From a virus, in IMG/VR virus record IMGVR_UViG_3300047388_000155, positions 1-21,042 of that record: DNA of 21,042 nucleotides, one strand, 5' to 3'. Position 1 is the first letter of the stretch, and each line of letters starts with the position of its first letter. Below, piece by piece: positions 6,836 through 13,424 of the stretch. Below the pieces are notes generated by a model that searched no databases, had not been told where the DNA came from, and saw nothing but the letters and a program-made list of their open reading frames with translations. The position numbers and the translations under genes are program-made.

Positions 6836-7410
6836 TGTCCCGCCTCCGGTGCCTGTGTGGTGAGGGCGTCGTACCTCTGGAGCCAGTCCCACTCCCAGCC
6901 GTTAAGGGCAAAGGCCAGCGCCTTGTCCTCAGTCCATGCGTCAGGCGTAGAGTCGTAGACCTTTCTGCCGCGTGCCCTGAACTCTTCAGCCGTTGAGGTC
7001 GCCAGTCCCGCCAGCGCCTCCAGCCTCTCGATGGTCATGTCGGCTGCGTCCAATTCTGTCCGGTAGTGCGCAGACTTCTCCCGCTCGGCCTGTAGCACGT
7101 CCTCCATATGGCGTGCCTCTTCCTTCCACCATTGCACCATGCCCTCAGCCTTCTTGGCACGCTCCCACTCGGCAGCGAGGGCCTGCTGTGCTTCCGAAAG
7201 CGATTCCCAGACTTGTAGCGCGGCGGCGTGTTCTTCCTCGATACGCGCCTGCTGCTGGGCGATGGTGGCCTGATCTGCCTTGTGCCGAACATGCAGTGCG
7301 TCCATGCAATCGTGCCTGAAGACGAAGCCCTTGGCATAGGGGCCTGCCAACCACTCAGGGCTTGGCATATTGGCCTCCCAAGGCTGGGCGCAGCGGCTAC
7401 AGACGCTCAT
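6832..7410 (-). CDS. 192-aa protein: N-terminal Cys motif plus long coiled coil
   Basis: The product starts MSVCSRCAQPWE, a CxxC pair joined later by a His/Cys (RHDC, about 33-35), which could bind zinc. Residues about 40-145 are rich in Ala, Glu, Gln and Arg in heptad form, pointing to a long coiled coil. The C-terminus is WTEDKALAFALNGWEWDWLQRYDAL, an amphipathic, Trp-rich segment. No function is recognised. The ATG at 7410 overlaps the stop of the upstream gene (ATGA), and its own TGA overlaps the next GTG start. The next gene upstream also encodes a coiled coil, so the two products may pair (inference). Confidence 0.75.
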   Translation of the reverse strand: MSVCSRCAQPWEANMPSPEWLAGPYAKGFVFRHDCMDALHVRHKADQATIAQQQARIEEEHAAALQVWESLSEAQQALAAEWERAKKAEGMVQWWKEEARHMEDVLQAEREKSAHYRTELDAADMTIERLEALAGLATSTAEEFRARGRKVYDSTPDAWTEDKALAFALNGWEWDWLQRYDALTTQAPEAGQ

Positions 7411-7907
7411 GACGACTTCCTCTTCTCTGTTGCGGCGATGGCGGCGAGAGCCTCAGTGGACAGAACCCAAGCCGTATAACCAGCGTTCATGTCCTCATGG
7501 TCTGTCGTTGCGATAGCCTCCAGCGCCTTCCGTAGCTCTGCAATGGTCTGCTCAGCAGCTTCCTGCCCTCTTTCGCGGTGTCCTAGTTGCCGCCCAAGAT
7601 ATTGAATCTGAGCCCGTAGCTCTGCGATGGTTGTGTCCTGTGCGTGCAGTTCCTTCATACTCTTAGCCAACATGCCGCTAAGCACGCGGTTACTGGCCCT
7701 TAAGTCTGCGATGGTCTGCTCAGCAGCGCGGGCGTTGTGGTCGGCAACAATCTGATCGGCGTCCTTTTCGGCGAAGCAGACTGCTAGCCGTGAATAGCCA
7801 TCCTTCACCGCCCAGAAAAGGAAATGATCACGGAACGGATTGTCTTCGTCTGAGCCTAGATGCTGTTTCTCCCACCGTTCCCCCTCACTCGCTCCCGGCG
7901 TGGTCAT
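7407..7907 (-). CDS. 166-aa coiled-coil protein with internal AEQTIAELR repeats
   Basis: The central region (about 60-132) carries three copies of a short unit: AAEQTIADLRAS, AQDTTIAELRAQ and AAEQTIAELRKA. The spacing is about 30 residues, in a continuous heptad pattern. The N-terminus (SEGERWEKQHLG, then HFLFWAVKDGYSRLAVCFAEKD) looks like a small folded domain. The C-terminal GYTAWVLSTEALAAIAATEK resembles the end of the neighbouring coiled-coil protein. The start at 7907 is overlapped by the upstream stop (ATGA) and has a very strong ribosome site, TAGGAGGT, 4 nt upstream. Function unknown. Confidence 0.75.
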   Translation of the reverse strand: MTTPGASEGERWEKQHLGSDEDNPFRDHFLFWAVKDGYSRLAVCFAEKDADQIVADHNARAAEQTIADLRASNRVLSGMLAKSMKELHAQDTTIAELRAQIQYLGRQLGHRERGQEAAEQTIAELRKALEAIATTDHEDMNAGYTAWVLSTEALAAIAATEKRKSS

Positions 7908-8056
7908 GACTTACCTCCTAACACCTGCTTGATGCCTGGTAGCGTCCAATCGCCGCACTGGCAGGTCAGATACAGCGGCGGGTACGGGTCGGCTAACCTC
8001 AGCGCCAACACCTCGAATACGTGGACACCGCCTGCGCAGCGGCGGGCTGTGGTCAT
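7904..8056 (-). CDS. 50-aa small Cys-containing protein
   Basis: The frame starts MTTARRCAGG and ends GIKQVLGGKS. It has three Cys residues (7, 32, 34) around LYLTCQCGDW, which may hold zinc. The ATG overlaps the preceding stop (ATGA at 8053-8056) and the stop overlaps the next ATG (ATGA at 7904-7907). The last codons also encode the strong TAGGAGGT ribosome site of the next gene. This exact fit on both sides is the main evidence that it is a gene. No family is recognised. Confidence 0.65.
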   Translation of the reverse strand: MTTARRCAGGVHVFEVLALRLADPYPPLYLTCQCGDWTLPGIKQVLGGKS

Positions 8057-8205
8057 GACGTCTCCTTATGTGCCGCGCGCCACGCTTTGACCTTGCAGGT
8101 GTTTCCGCAGTACATGCGGCGTTTGGTGGCGCGGAAGAGCCGCCCGCAGGTTATGCAGGCGGCTTCCGTGGGCGGGATAGGCTTGTAGAGGCCCTTACGA
8201 GGCAT
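8053..8205 (-). CDS. 50-aa zinc-finger protein (CxxC...CxxxC)
   Basis: The product begins MPRKGLYKPIPPTEAACITC and continues with a basic stretch and MYCGNTCKVKAWRA. The CITC and CGNTC pairs, with GRLF and basic residues between them, resemble the short treble-clef/zinc-ribbon proteins that read as FCS-type or MYM-type fingers. The start at 8205 overlaps the end of the upstream gene by 11 bases. A longer frame to 8313 would overlap that gene deeply and is not preferred. The stop overlaps the next ATG (ATGA). DNA or RNA binding is plausible but unproven. Confidence 0.7.
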   Translation of the reverse strand: MPRKGLYKPIPPTEAACITCGRLFRATKRRMYCGNTCKVKAWRAAHKETS

Positions 8206-8479
8206 CGTAGTCAACGTACGGGGAATCGTGGTCAAGGGTGGCCCGAATCGCGCCGACCATCGACCACTGGTGCTCGTCCATTTCCTTAAGCTCCCAGGCG
8301 GCTTCGACTGCATCCTGCCGTGCGTAATAGGCTGCGCGGTCGGTGGGGTCGCCGGGAATCTCTTCGTAATAAGGCTCGACGCAGTCGTTGCAAGTGATGA
8401 ATTCGACTGCGGTGCCCTCGTTGTACGTAACTAGCTTGTGGGAGGCGTCGTATTCGCAGGTAAGAAGCTTGCTGTCCAT
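8195..8479 (-). CDS. 94-aa acidic protein with N-terminal zinc-binding motif
   Basis: The start at 8479 is chosen over an earlier one at 8515 because GGAG lies 10 nt upstream. It also puts the motif TCEYDASHKL at the very N-terminus. Cys8, His14, Cys30 and Cys33 (TCNDC) form a likely zinc site. The rest is acidic and helical (YYARQDAVEAAWELKEMDEHQW). No family is recognised. It lies 7 bases after the preceding gene and overlaps the next by 11 bases. Confidence 0.7.
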   Translation of the reverse strand: MDSKLLTCEYDASHKLVTYNEGTAVEFITCNDCVEPYYEEIPGDPTDRAAYYARQDAVEAAWELKEMDEHQWSMVGAIRATLDHDSPYVDYDAS

Positions 8480-8486
8480 GTCTGTG

Positions 8487-8768
8487 TCACTCCTCTGTGT
8501 TGCTGATGACAGCATCGTAACCCAACAGGGGAGATGGCGTCAACCCTTTTTCGGTAACTTTCGGATCTTTTTTCTCAGCCTTGTGTTGTTCCGCTAGAAA
8601 CAGCCGCCATCGCCTGAACTTCGGGTCGCGTGGGTTGTCGTAGCCCCAGTTGCCCGGCGGGATGGTGATGTCCGTCTTGCATTGGCCGCACATGTCACTC
8701 ACGCGGATGACTGACATAGGCCGGCGGCAGCGGACGCAGCGCGGGGCTAACTGCCTGGGAGTATCCAT
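8487..8768 (-). CDS. 93-aa zinc-ribbon protein with basic tail
   Basis: The start at 8768 gives a product opening MDTPRQLAPRCVRCRRPMSV, with a second pair MCGQC about 17 residues later, a compact zinc ribbon. Then comes PPGNWGYDNPRDPKFRRWR and a Lys/Glu-rich helix (AEQHKAEKKDPKVTEKG). The start overlaps the 3' end of the Toprim gene by 22 bases and has GAGGG upstream. A longer frame to 8855 would lie wholly inside the Toprim gene and is not preferred. Probably nucleic-acid binding, but no function is known. Confidence 0.7.
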   Translation of the reverse strand: MDTPRQLAPRCVRCRRPMSVIRVSDMCGQCKTDITIPPGNWGYDNPRDPKFRRWRLFLAEQHKAEKKDPKVTEKGLTPSPLLGYDAVISNTEE

Positions 8769-10510
8769 TCTGGGTGCCCTCGCTCGTGGGTAATCCGGTC
8801 TGACGAGACGCGCATTGCGTATGTCTTGAGGTTTGACGAGCCGCAGAACGGGCAAACGTCCTTATGTTTGCCGCCACCACTACCGCCACCGCCGGAAACG
8901 CCGCCTAACTTGATTGGCTCAGGCTCCTCCGGCCCCTCGTTCATACCAGGGTTAGCGTCCTGTGTCCCTATAGGACTATAAGCCGGGTATAGCGAGCCGA
9001 AGCCGGTGAAGCGCTTGCGTCCCTGAGTCTGGTTCACCCAGTCCTTAAACTCGGCATCCGTAACGTCTTCGCGCACGGCTTCCACCGTCTCGGCTTCGTA
9101 TTCGCGCCAGAGCCAGGAAGCTACTTGTCGCTCCGACTGAAGCTCGCGCACGGGCTGAACGGTGAACGTGCCCAGCCGTTCCGGCGCCGCTACAGCCTGC
9201 GGCACGGCCAGCAGGATAACGGCTCCGTGCTCAGCAGACCAGCGCACGCCGACAATGCCGCCCTGGACATATGCCTTACTGCGGGCCTCCGTGAAGCGGT
9301 TGCGGGCCTGCTTGAGGCTGATGCGTTCGTCCGGCACATAGCGCACCGTCGTGAAGTATTCACCGGCTAAACGTTCAGACTGCTTCTGCTTCCAGTCGCC
9401 GAAGAAACGTCCAGGCGCGCAGCGCGGGCACAGGACGTCGTGGCAAGTCATGACGTAGGCCGGACGTCCCTTGCAGTCCAGGCAGAACGCCGGACGCCAG
9501 CGGTTGTAACAAGTGCCCAGCGTAACGGCGCGCTCATGCCAGCCAACACGCTCACATAATTCGATGTACCTGCTCTGCACCTGCTCCCGCGCAACAAAGG
9601 CAGCGTTGGCGATTGTGGAGGCTTCAGCAACGGCTTCCGCCGCGTCGGCTTCTGTGACCGGAGGTGCTACGAACGTCGGCAGCTTCATGTAGGCGCGTAG
9701 CTCTTCGACGGTGCCCACCCAGTCGGCGGCGTCGTAGCCCTTCTTGATCTCCGTAAAGGCGCTCACGTCGAGACGCCAGACGTCATTGCCCTGCGCGTGG
9801 AGGTGCGCCGCGGCGGCGTCCATCAGACCGATGCCTGCATCGTCGGCGTCGGGCCATTGGACGATTGGGTGCCCCTTCAGGCATTCCCAGACGGCGGGAT
9901 TAGGACAGTTGCTTGCGCCGGAGGCCACGGCAAGGGTGCGAAAGCGACGCTCTTTGAGCCAGTCGCGCGTTGTCTCGCCTTCGACAAGGATGATGGTGCA
10001 GCCCTCCGGCCACGTGCGTATGTCTTCGGAGCCGTACAGCGGCAGATCGCGGGAGCTTACGCCTCCCAGGCCCATGCGCCCGTCGGCGCCCATAAACCTG
10101 AACGTCTTGCTGCCGTCGGCAAACTCAAGCCGCCGGTGGATTGCCACGGTCATTCCCAACGTGTCGCGGATTGGATAGTCAATCGTGCGCACAGGCTCAG
10201 CAGGTTTGTCGGACGCGATACGAGGTCCCGGCGAAGCGGCCTGCTTCTGGCGCGGCTGGGGGTTGAAGGCGACGGGTGCGCTGCCGTGTTCGGTGCCGCA
10301 TTCGCACATCCCGCGGCGGCGGTGCCGGAAGGTATCCAGCGGCCCGTCTAGTGGCGACTGCACGCGCGAGCAGATGATCGACCCTTCGGTCATGTAGCCA
10401 ATGCAGCGGATGCCCTGATGTTGAGGGAGCCGCGCGTGTCCGCCGCAGAGCGGACAAGGGACAGAAGCGTTTTTAAAGTATTGCCTGGGTGACGCCGCTT
10501 GTGACGTCAT
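8747..10510 (-). CDS. Toprim primase-like protein fused to a Rep-like domain
   Basis: This 587-residue protein has four parts. Residues 17-71 hold Cys pairs (C19/C22, C36, C47, C69/C71), as in DNA-primase zinc fingers. Residues about 110-275 are a Toprim fold: IILVEGE with Glu177 and QWPDADDAG with Asp221/Asp223. Residues about 310-510 look like a plasmid/phage rolling-circle Rep protein: MTCHDVLCPRC (354-364), the strand-rich YFTTVRYVP, an ARNRFTEARSKAYVQGG helix, a WLWREYEAE Tyr segment and GRKRFTGFG. The usual HUH histidines are absent at GVRWSAEHGAVILLAV (421-436). A Gly-rich linker (537-548) leads to a final CPFC ribbon (C553/C556). The ATG at 10510 has no ribosome site but overlaps the stop of a 26-codon frame (ATGA). 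With the helicase next door it probably acts in replication. Confidence 0.75.
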   Translation of the reverse strand: MTSQAASPRQYFKNASVPCPLCGGHARLPQHQGIRCIGYMTEGSIICSRVQSPLDGPLDTFRHRRRGMCECGTEHGSAPVAFNPQPRQKQAASPGPRIASDKPAEPVRTIDYPIRDTLGMTVAIHRRLEFADGSKTFRFMGADGRMGLGGVSSRDLPLYGSEDIRTWPEGCTIILVEGETTRDWLKERRFRTLAVASGASNCPNPAVWECLKGHPIVQWPDADDAGIGLMDAAAAHLHAQGNDVWRLDVSAFTEIKKGYDAADWVGTVEELRAYMKLPTFVAPPVTEADAAEAVAEASTIANAAFVAREQVQSRYIELCERVGWHERAVTLGTCYNRWRPAFCLDCKGRPAYVMTCHDVLCPRCAPGRFFGDWKQKQSERLAGEYFTTVRYVPDERISLKQARNRFTEARSKAYVQGGIVGVRWSAEHGAVILLAVPQAVAAPERLGTFTVQPVRELQSERQVASWLWREYEAETVEAVREDVTDAEFKDWVNQTQGRKRFTGFGSLYPAYSPIGTQDANPGMNEGPEEPEPIKLGGVSGGGGSGGGKHKDVCPFCGSSNLKTYAMRVSSDRITHERGHPEWILPGS

Positions 10511-10587
10511 CGCTGCGAACCGTGGGAGGTACTAGATGTAGTGGGGGTGTTGGCAAGTGGTCTATGTGTGGTAGCTTGTAACAGCAT
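10507..10587 (-). CDS. 26-codon leader ORF coupled to the Toprim gene
   Basis: The frame begins MLLQATTHRP and ends TSHGSQR. AGGAGG (10599-10604) lies 11 nt before its ATG, a rather long spacing, and its TGA overlaps the Toprim-gene ATG as ATGA. It would therefore supply ribosomes to a gene that has no ribosome site of its own. The product is Thr/Ser-rich and has no recognisable fold, so it may matter as a leader peptide rather than a protein. Its start codon sits inside a palindrome. Confidence 0.45.
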   Translation of the reverse strand: MLLQATTHRPLANTPTTSSTSHGSQR

Positions 10588-10596
10588 ATTGCTGTT
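10580..10596. promoter_or_regulatory. Inverted repeat AACAGCA-TAT-TGCTGTT over a start codon
   Basis: The seven-base arms are perfect with a three-base centre. On the minus strand the palindrome covers the ATG of the 26-codon leader frame, and its outer arm adjoins the AGGAGG ribosome site. It could be an operator for a dimeric repressor, or an RNA hairpin that hides the start codon. Confidence 0.45.
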
Positions 10597-10622
10597 TGCC
10601 TCCTGCTTAGGCTAAACGGCTC

Positions 10623-10651
10623 GACGGCCACCTCTGCAAAAGGTGGCCGTC
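10623..10651. promoter_or_regulatory. Eleven-bp hairpin in the gap between helicase and Toprim genes
   Basis: GACGGCCACCT (10623-10633) pairs perfectly with AGGTGGCCGTC (10641-10651) across a 7-nt loop. Neither side has a T-run, so it is not a standard intrinsic terminator. In a transcript starting near the TATAAT at 10674-10679 it would sit in the 5' leader of the Toprim mRNA, so attenuation or mRNA protection is possible. Confidence 0.5.
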
Positions 10652-10673
10652 TTCACGTTTGCGGGTTCCGCCG

Positions 10674-10679
10674 ATTATA
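10674..10679 (-). promoter_or_regulatory. Consensus -10 hexamer TATAAT before the Toprim gene
   Basis: A perfect TATAAT on the minus strand lies just after the helicase stop codon, in the only gap of this operon longer than 100 bases. No good -35 is seen at 16-18 bases, where the sequence belongs to the helicase 3' end. A weak or activator-dependent internal promoter is plausible. Confidence 0.4.
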
Positions 10680-10685
10680 CGCCCA

Positions 10686-12320
10686 TCAGCGCTTGAGCGC
10701 CCGCGCTGCCTTCTGAGCTTTAGCCGCATCAATCAGATCTGACACGTCGCCCTGCTTCGCTCCCTCCGGCACCTTCACGCCCAGCACCTTAGCGAAGGCT
10801 AGCGAGCGCTCCGACGGTGGTTTACGCCGCCAGGGAGCGTCACGGCGCACAAGCGGCATCGCTCCCGCCATGTGCACGTAGTCTTCGCAGTGGCCTTGCG
10901 CGTAACCGATATCGAGGCCCGTGCGCAGAAGCTCCGACTTGTCGCTAGGGTAGCGCTCAAACGGATCCTGCGAGCGGTAGGAACGGATGACGTCGTACAA
11001 GCCATTGCCGGTCGGCTGCACCAATAGGACGCCGTCGGCGCCCGCTGAGAGTGTATAGATGCCACCTTCGCTAATGCCCCAGTGCAGGTTCCGGCGCCGG
11101 AACAAGTCAACTTCGCGGGCGACTAGCTCGCCCTCAAGCTCCATCGCCTCTTGCCGGTCGCGCAGGACGTCCAGCCCGTCAAGAATGCCCAGCACGTCTT
11201 CAATGTTGCCGCGCATGTTATCGAGTTCGTCTTCGTCGGCGGGCTGAGGTTCGACACCGAACAGCGTTGCCGCGGTGAGCAAGTCGCCGACCCTGGACGA
11301 CACGGCCACAAGGTCGAGTACCAGCAGATGCGTTTTGCCGATATGGGTGCGAGTGCCGCGGCCCAACATCTGGGTGTACAGCGGCCTGCTACACGTCGGG
11401 CGCGCCATGATGATGCAGTCAACCGCAGGCTCGTCGTAGCCTTCGGTGAGCACCATGCAGTTACATAGAACGGTTATGTCGCCGCTGCCGAAGCGCCGGA
11501 GGATCTCGTGCCGCTCGGCTTCCGGCGTGCCTGCCTCCACCATCGACGTCGAGTATCCGGCGTCGGCAAACGCCTGCATAAAGCTGCGGGCGCTTGCAAT
11601 GGTAGGTGCAAATAGAAGCGTCCGGCGTCCCAGCGCGTGCTTTTCCCAGGCTTCTACCGCGAGCCTGGGAGCATCGGCGTTGTCTAGCCTATCAGCCAAT
11701 TCGGTGCCGATATAATCGCCGTGCTGCTTATGCAGGCCCCGCATGTTGAGTTTTACGCCGATCTCCAGCGCTTTGATATCGCACAGGTAACCCTGGCGCA
11801 TCAGGTCGAGCATGGAGGTTTCGTACGTAATGGAGTCGTACATGTCGTCCAGACCTTTGCGGTCTGTGCGCTCCAGCGTGGCGCTCACGCCCAGCAGAAG
11901 GGTGTTCGGCCCGACGACATGCTCAAGGATGCGGTGGTAGCTTTCTGCGGCGGTGTGGTGCGCTTCATCGACGATTACCGTGTCATAGGCCCGCGGGAAG
12001 CGCTCCAGCCGCGCTGGACGCGCCAACGACTGCACCGACGCAATCGTTATCTGCTGAGCCGTCTCGTTACGCTCTGCCTTGACGATGCCGGAGCTTAGCT
12101 CCGGCGCAACCATATGCATCTTCTGCTGGGCCTGGATGATTAGCTCATCCCGGTGCGCCAGGATCAGGGAGCGCCCGCCGCGCTGCTGACACAGCGAGCA
12201 GAACACTACCGTCTTTCCGGCGCCGGTCGGAAGCTGTATGGCCTGCCGGTTGATGCCGCCTTCGTAGGCGTCGAGCACGGCTGAGATCGCGGCGTTCTGA
12301 TAAGGACGCAGGGTGATCAC
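10686..12320 (-). CDS. Superfamily 2 DEAD/DEAH-type helicase
   Basis: The start is GTG at 12320-12318, which overlaps the stop of the preceding gene (GTGA) and puts the Q-motif-like ITLRPYQNAA at the N-terminus. Earlier starts would run inside the upstream gene. Of 544 residues, motif I is LPTGAGKT (Lys36), motif II is VDEAHH (DEAH at 118-121) and motif III is GVSATLERTD (SAT at 146-148). The second RecA domain shows TEGYDEP and QMLGRGTRT. The C-terminal third carries WRRKPPSERSLAFAKVLGV and GDVSDLIDAAKAQ, a region typical of phage-encoded helicases of this group. It would unwind DNA in phage replication or recombination. The adjacent Toprim protein is the natural partner. Confidence 0.9.
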   Translation of the reverse strand: MITLRPYQNAAISAVLDAYEGGINRQAIQLPTGAGKTVVFCSLCQQRGGRSLILAHRDELIIQAQQKMHMVAPELSSGIVKAERNETAQQITIASVQSLARPARLERFPRAYDTVIVDEAHHTAAESYHRILEHVVGPNTLLLGVSATLERTDRKGLDDMYDSITYETSMLDLMRQGYLCDIKALEIGVKLNMRGLHKQHGDYIGTELADRLDNADAPRLAVEAWEKHALGRRTLLFAPTIASARSFMQAFADAGYSTSMVEAGTPEAERHEILRRFGSGDITVLCNCMVLTEGYDEPAVDCIIMARPTCSRPLYTQMLGRGTRTHIGKTHLLVLDLVAVSSRVGDLLTAATLFGVEPQPADEDELDNMRGNIEDVLGILDGLDVLRDRQEAMELEGELVAREVDLFRRRNLHWGISEGGIYTLSAGADGVLLVQPTGNGLYDVIRSYRSQDPFERYPSDKSELLRTGLDIGYAQGHCEDYVHMAGAMPLVRRDAPWRRKPPSERSLAFAKVLGVKVPEGAKQGDVSDLIDAAKAQKAARALKR

Positions 12321-12544
12321 AGGGACACCTCGCCGTCTTCTTCTTCCAGGCACTGGATCCACGATTTCGCGAGCATCAGCGCCGCTGCCGCTAGGCAACG
12401 CTCGCATATATTTAATTCTTCGTGCTGCATGGTCAGGTTAAAGCCGTCCCAGGTAGCACCGTCACCCTGAGTGGAAAATAGGAAGAATGGCACCGTCCTC
12501 TCTATCTCAGTCAGCGGGGCGTTGCACTTGTCGCAGGTAATCAC
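12317..12544 (-). CDS. 75-aa zinc-finger protein, copy 2 of a tandem duplication
   Basis: The product opens ITCDKCNAPLTE after a GTG start that overlaps the upstream stop (GTGA). A second pair, ICERCLAAAALMLAKSW, closes the domain, so there are four Cys ligands. The middle segment ATWDGFNLTMQHEELN is almost the same as in the upstream neighbour, so the two genes arose by tandem duplication. The Cys pairs frame a small beta-strand region, a rubredoxin-like or zinc-ribbon layout. Function is unknown. It is coupled to the helicase gene by a GTGA overlap. Confidence 0.8.
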   Translation of the reverse strand: MITCDKCNAPLTEIERTVPFFLFSTQGDGATWDGFNLTMQHEELNICERCLAAAALMLAKSWIQCLEEEDGEVSL

Positions 12545-12786
12545 AACGGCACCTCATCGTCGGGGCGCTCGCCGTCCAGGCGCTTGAGGTGCGTAATCCA
12601 TTTCTGCGCGAGCGCCATCGCGGCTTCTGCATGGCAGCGCTCACATGCGCTCAAGCCTTCTGTCTGCATCCTCAATTCAAAGCCGTCCCAGGTGGCATCT
12701 GGATCATATTCCTGAGTCCAGAAAAAGTACTCCACCGCGTAGATCTCATTTTGAGTCAGCGGGGCGTTGCATTTGTCACAGGTCAT
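12541..12786 (-). CDS. 81-aa zinc-finger protein, copy 1 of a tandem duplication
   Basis: The start at 12786 is chosen because AAGGAG lies 10 nt upstream and the product then opens MTCDKCNAPLTQ, exactly like the next gene. A longer frame to 12831 would run into the promoter. It shares CDKCNAPLT, ATWDGF, CERC and AQKWI-type residues with the downstream copy and ends with an acidic tail (DGERPDDEVPL). It is the first gene of the long minus-strand operon. Function unknown. Confidence 0.8.
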   Translation of the reverse strand: MTCDKCNAPLTQNEIYAVEYFFWTQEYDPDATWDGFELRMQTEGLSACERCHAEAAMALAQKWITHLKRLDGERPDDEVPL

Positions 12787-12821
12787 GTTTGGCAAACTCC
12801 TTCTACCTTTTCGGCACGGCG

Positions 12822-12850
12822 ATCGTAGCACACAACGTTGACAGCCGCAA
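12822..12850 (-). promoter_or_regulatory. Promoter of the minus-strand operon
   Basis: On the minus strand, -35 TTGCGG (12850-12845) and -10 TACGAT (12827-12822) are 17 bases apart, and the -10 is extended by TGC. It precedes the zinc-finger gene starting at 12786. It is intertwined with the plus-strand promoter: the two -35 elements are only one base apart, so the two directions probably exclude each other. Confidence 0.55.
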
Positions 12851-12866
12851 TCAAGGCGGGTAGTCT
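12838..12866 (+). promoter_or_regulatory. Promoter of the plus-strand operon, likely leaderless
   Basis: -35 TTGACA (12838-12843), a 17-base spacer and -10 TAGTCT (12861-12866) are followed by 7 bases and then the ATG at 12874. Transcription would start at or next to the A of the ATG. A palindrome CAACGTTG (12833-12840) overlaps the -35 and could be an operator. Confidence 0.6.
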
Positions 12867-12873
12867 TGTATTC

Positions 12874-13086
12874 ATGGAAACACGCAGGTACGGAACGTCA
12901 GGCTCACAGGTACGGATCGAGGCGGCAGCGCTGGAGCTACTCCGGCGGCTCGCGCTCGCGGAGGATCGCTCACTGACAAAACAAATGACGGTGTTGATCA
13001 AAGAGGGATATGCTGCACGGCAGGCTACGATTGACGGCACACCCGCCGCTGTCAATCCTGGCTACGTCGCGACTACGCTTACATAG
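12874..13086 (+). CDS. Ribbon-helix-helix type small DNA-binding protein
   Basis: The 70-residue product starts METRRYGTSGSQVRIEAAAL. The strand SQVRIEA followed by helices ALELLRRLALAE and SLTKQMTVLIKEGYAARQ gives the layout of MetJ/Arc-type repressors and of antitoxins. The ATG at 12874 is preferred to an in-frame TTG at 12838 that lies inside the -35 element. No ribosome site stands before it, as expected for a leaderless message. It is the first gene rightward of the divergent promoter, so control of that promoter, including its own, is likely (inference). No toxin-like partner adjoins. Confidence 0.7.
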   Translation: METRRYGTSGSQVRIEAAALELLRRLALAEDRSLTKQMTVLIKEGYAARQATIDGTPAAVNPGYVATTLT

Positions 13087-13087
13087 T

Positions 13088-13125
13088 GAAATGACCGGCC
13101 CGTGTTCGCGGAGGCCGGTCATTTC
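13088..13125 (+). promoter_or_regulatory. Thirteen-bp perfect hairpin between the RHH gene and the next gene
   Basis: GAAATGACCGGCC (13088-13100) pairs fully with GGCCGGTCATTTC (13113-13125) across a 12-nt loop. The next bases are GGAAGGAG, the ribosome site of the following gene, so there is no T-run. It could limit read-through, protect the message or change access to the ribosome site. Transcript tests would tell these apart. Confidence 0.55.
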
Positions 13126-13139
13126 GGAAGGAGCTTGCC

Positions 13140-13424
13140 ATGACCACCTTAACAGAAACAGCGCACGATCTCCTAACCAGCATGGAGCAGCAAGCCAGCA
13201 CGACGTATCAGCAAGTCAGTAAGACGGAGATGGACGATGACATGTTTTGCGTCGCTCACCTCACTAGCCGCGGTGCCCATAAATGGCATTACGCGCTCAT
13301 CCCGACGGCCACGCAGCGCCCAACCTACATGACGCGGCCGGTTGCGCTTAAGACGCTGGAAGCCTTTATCAAGCGCGCGCAGCACGACGCCATCACCGAA
13401 GCCATGCTGGTACTCATGCGATGA
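13140..13424 (+). CDS. 94-aa hypothetical protein
   Basis: No family is recognised. The ATG has GGAAGGAG 6 nt upstream, the best ribosome site in this block. The product is hydrophilic, with an N-terminal helix (HDLLTSMEQQASTTYQQVSK), a short strand region around MFCVAHLTSRGAHKWHYALI and a C-terminal helix (LKTLEAFIKRAQHDAITEAM). It has no membrane segment or Cys pair. Its stop starts the chain of ATGA overlaps to four following small genes. Confidence 0.75.
   Translation: MTTLTETAHDLLTSMEQQASTTYQQVSKTEMDDDMFCVAHLTSRGAHKWHYALIPTATQRPTYMTRPVALKTLEAFIKRAQHDAITEAMLVLMR

Noticed and set aside
10623-10651. Hairpin between the helicase and Toprim genes as an intrinsic terminator
   Set aside because: The stem is strong but no T-run follows it on either strand, so it is listed as a leader hairpin.
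12874-13424. RHH gene and its neighbour as a toxin-antitoxin pair
   Set aside because: The RHH part fits an antitoxin, but the next product shows no toxin-like motif, lies behind a hairpin and has its own strong ribosome site.
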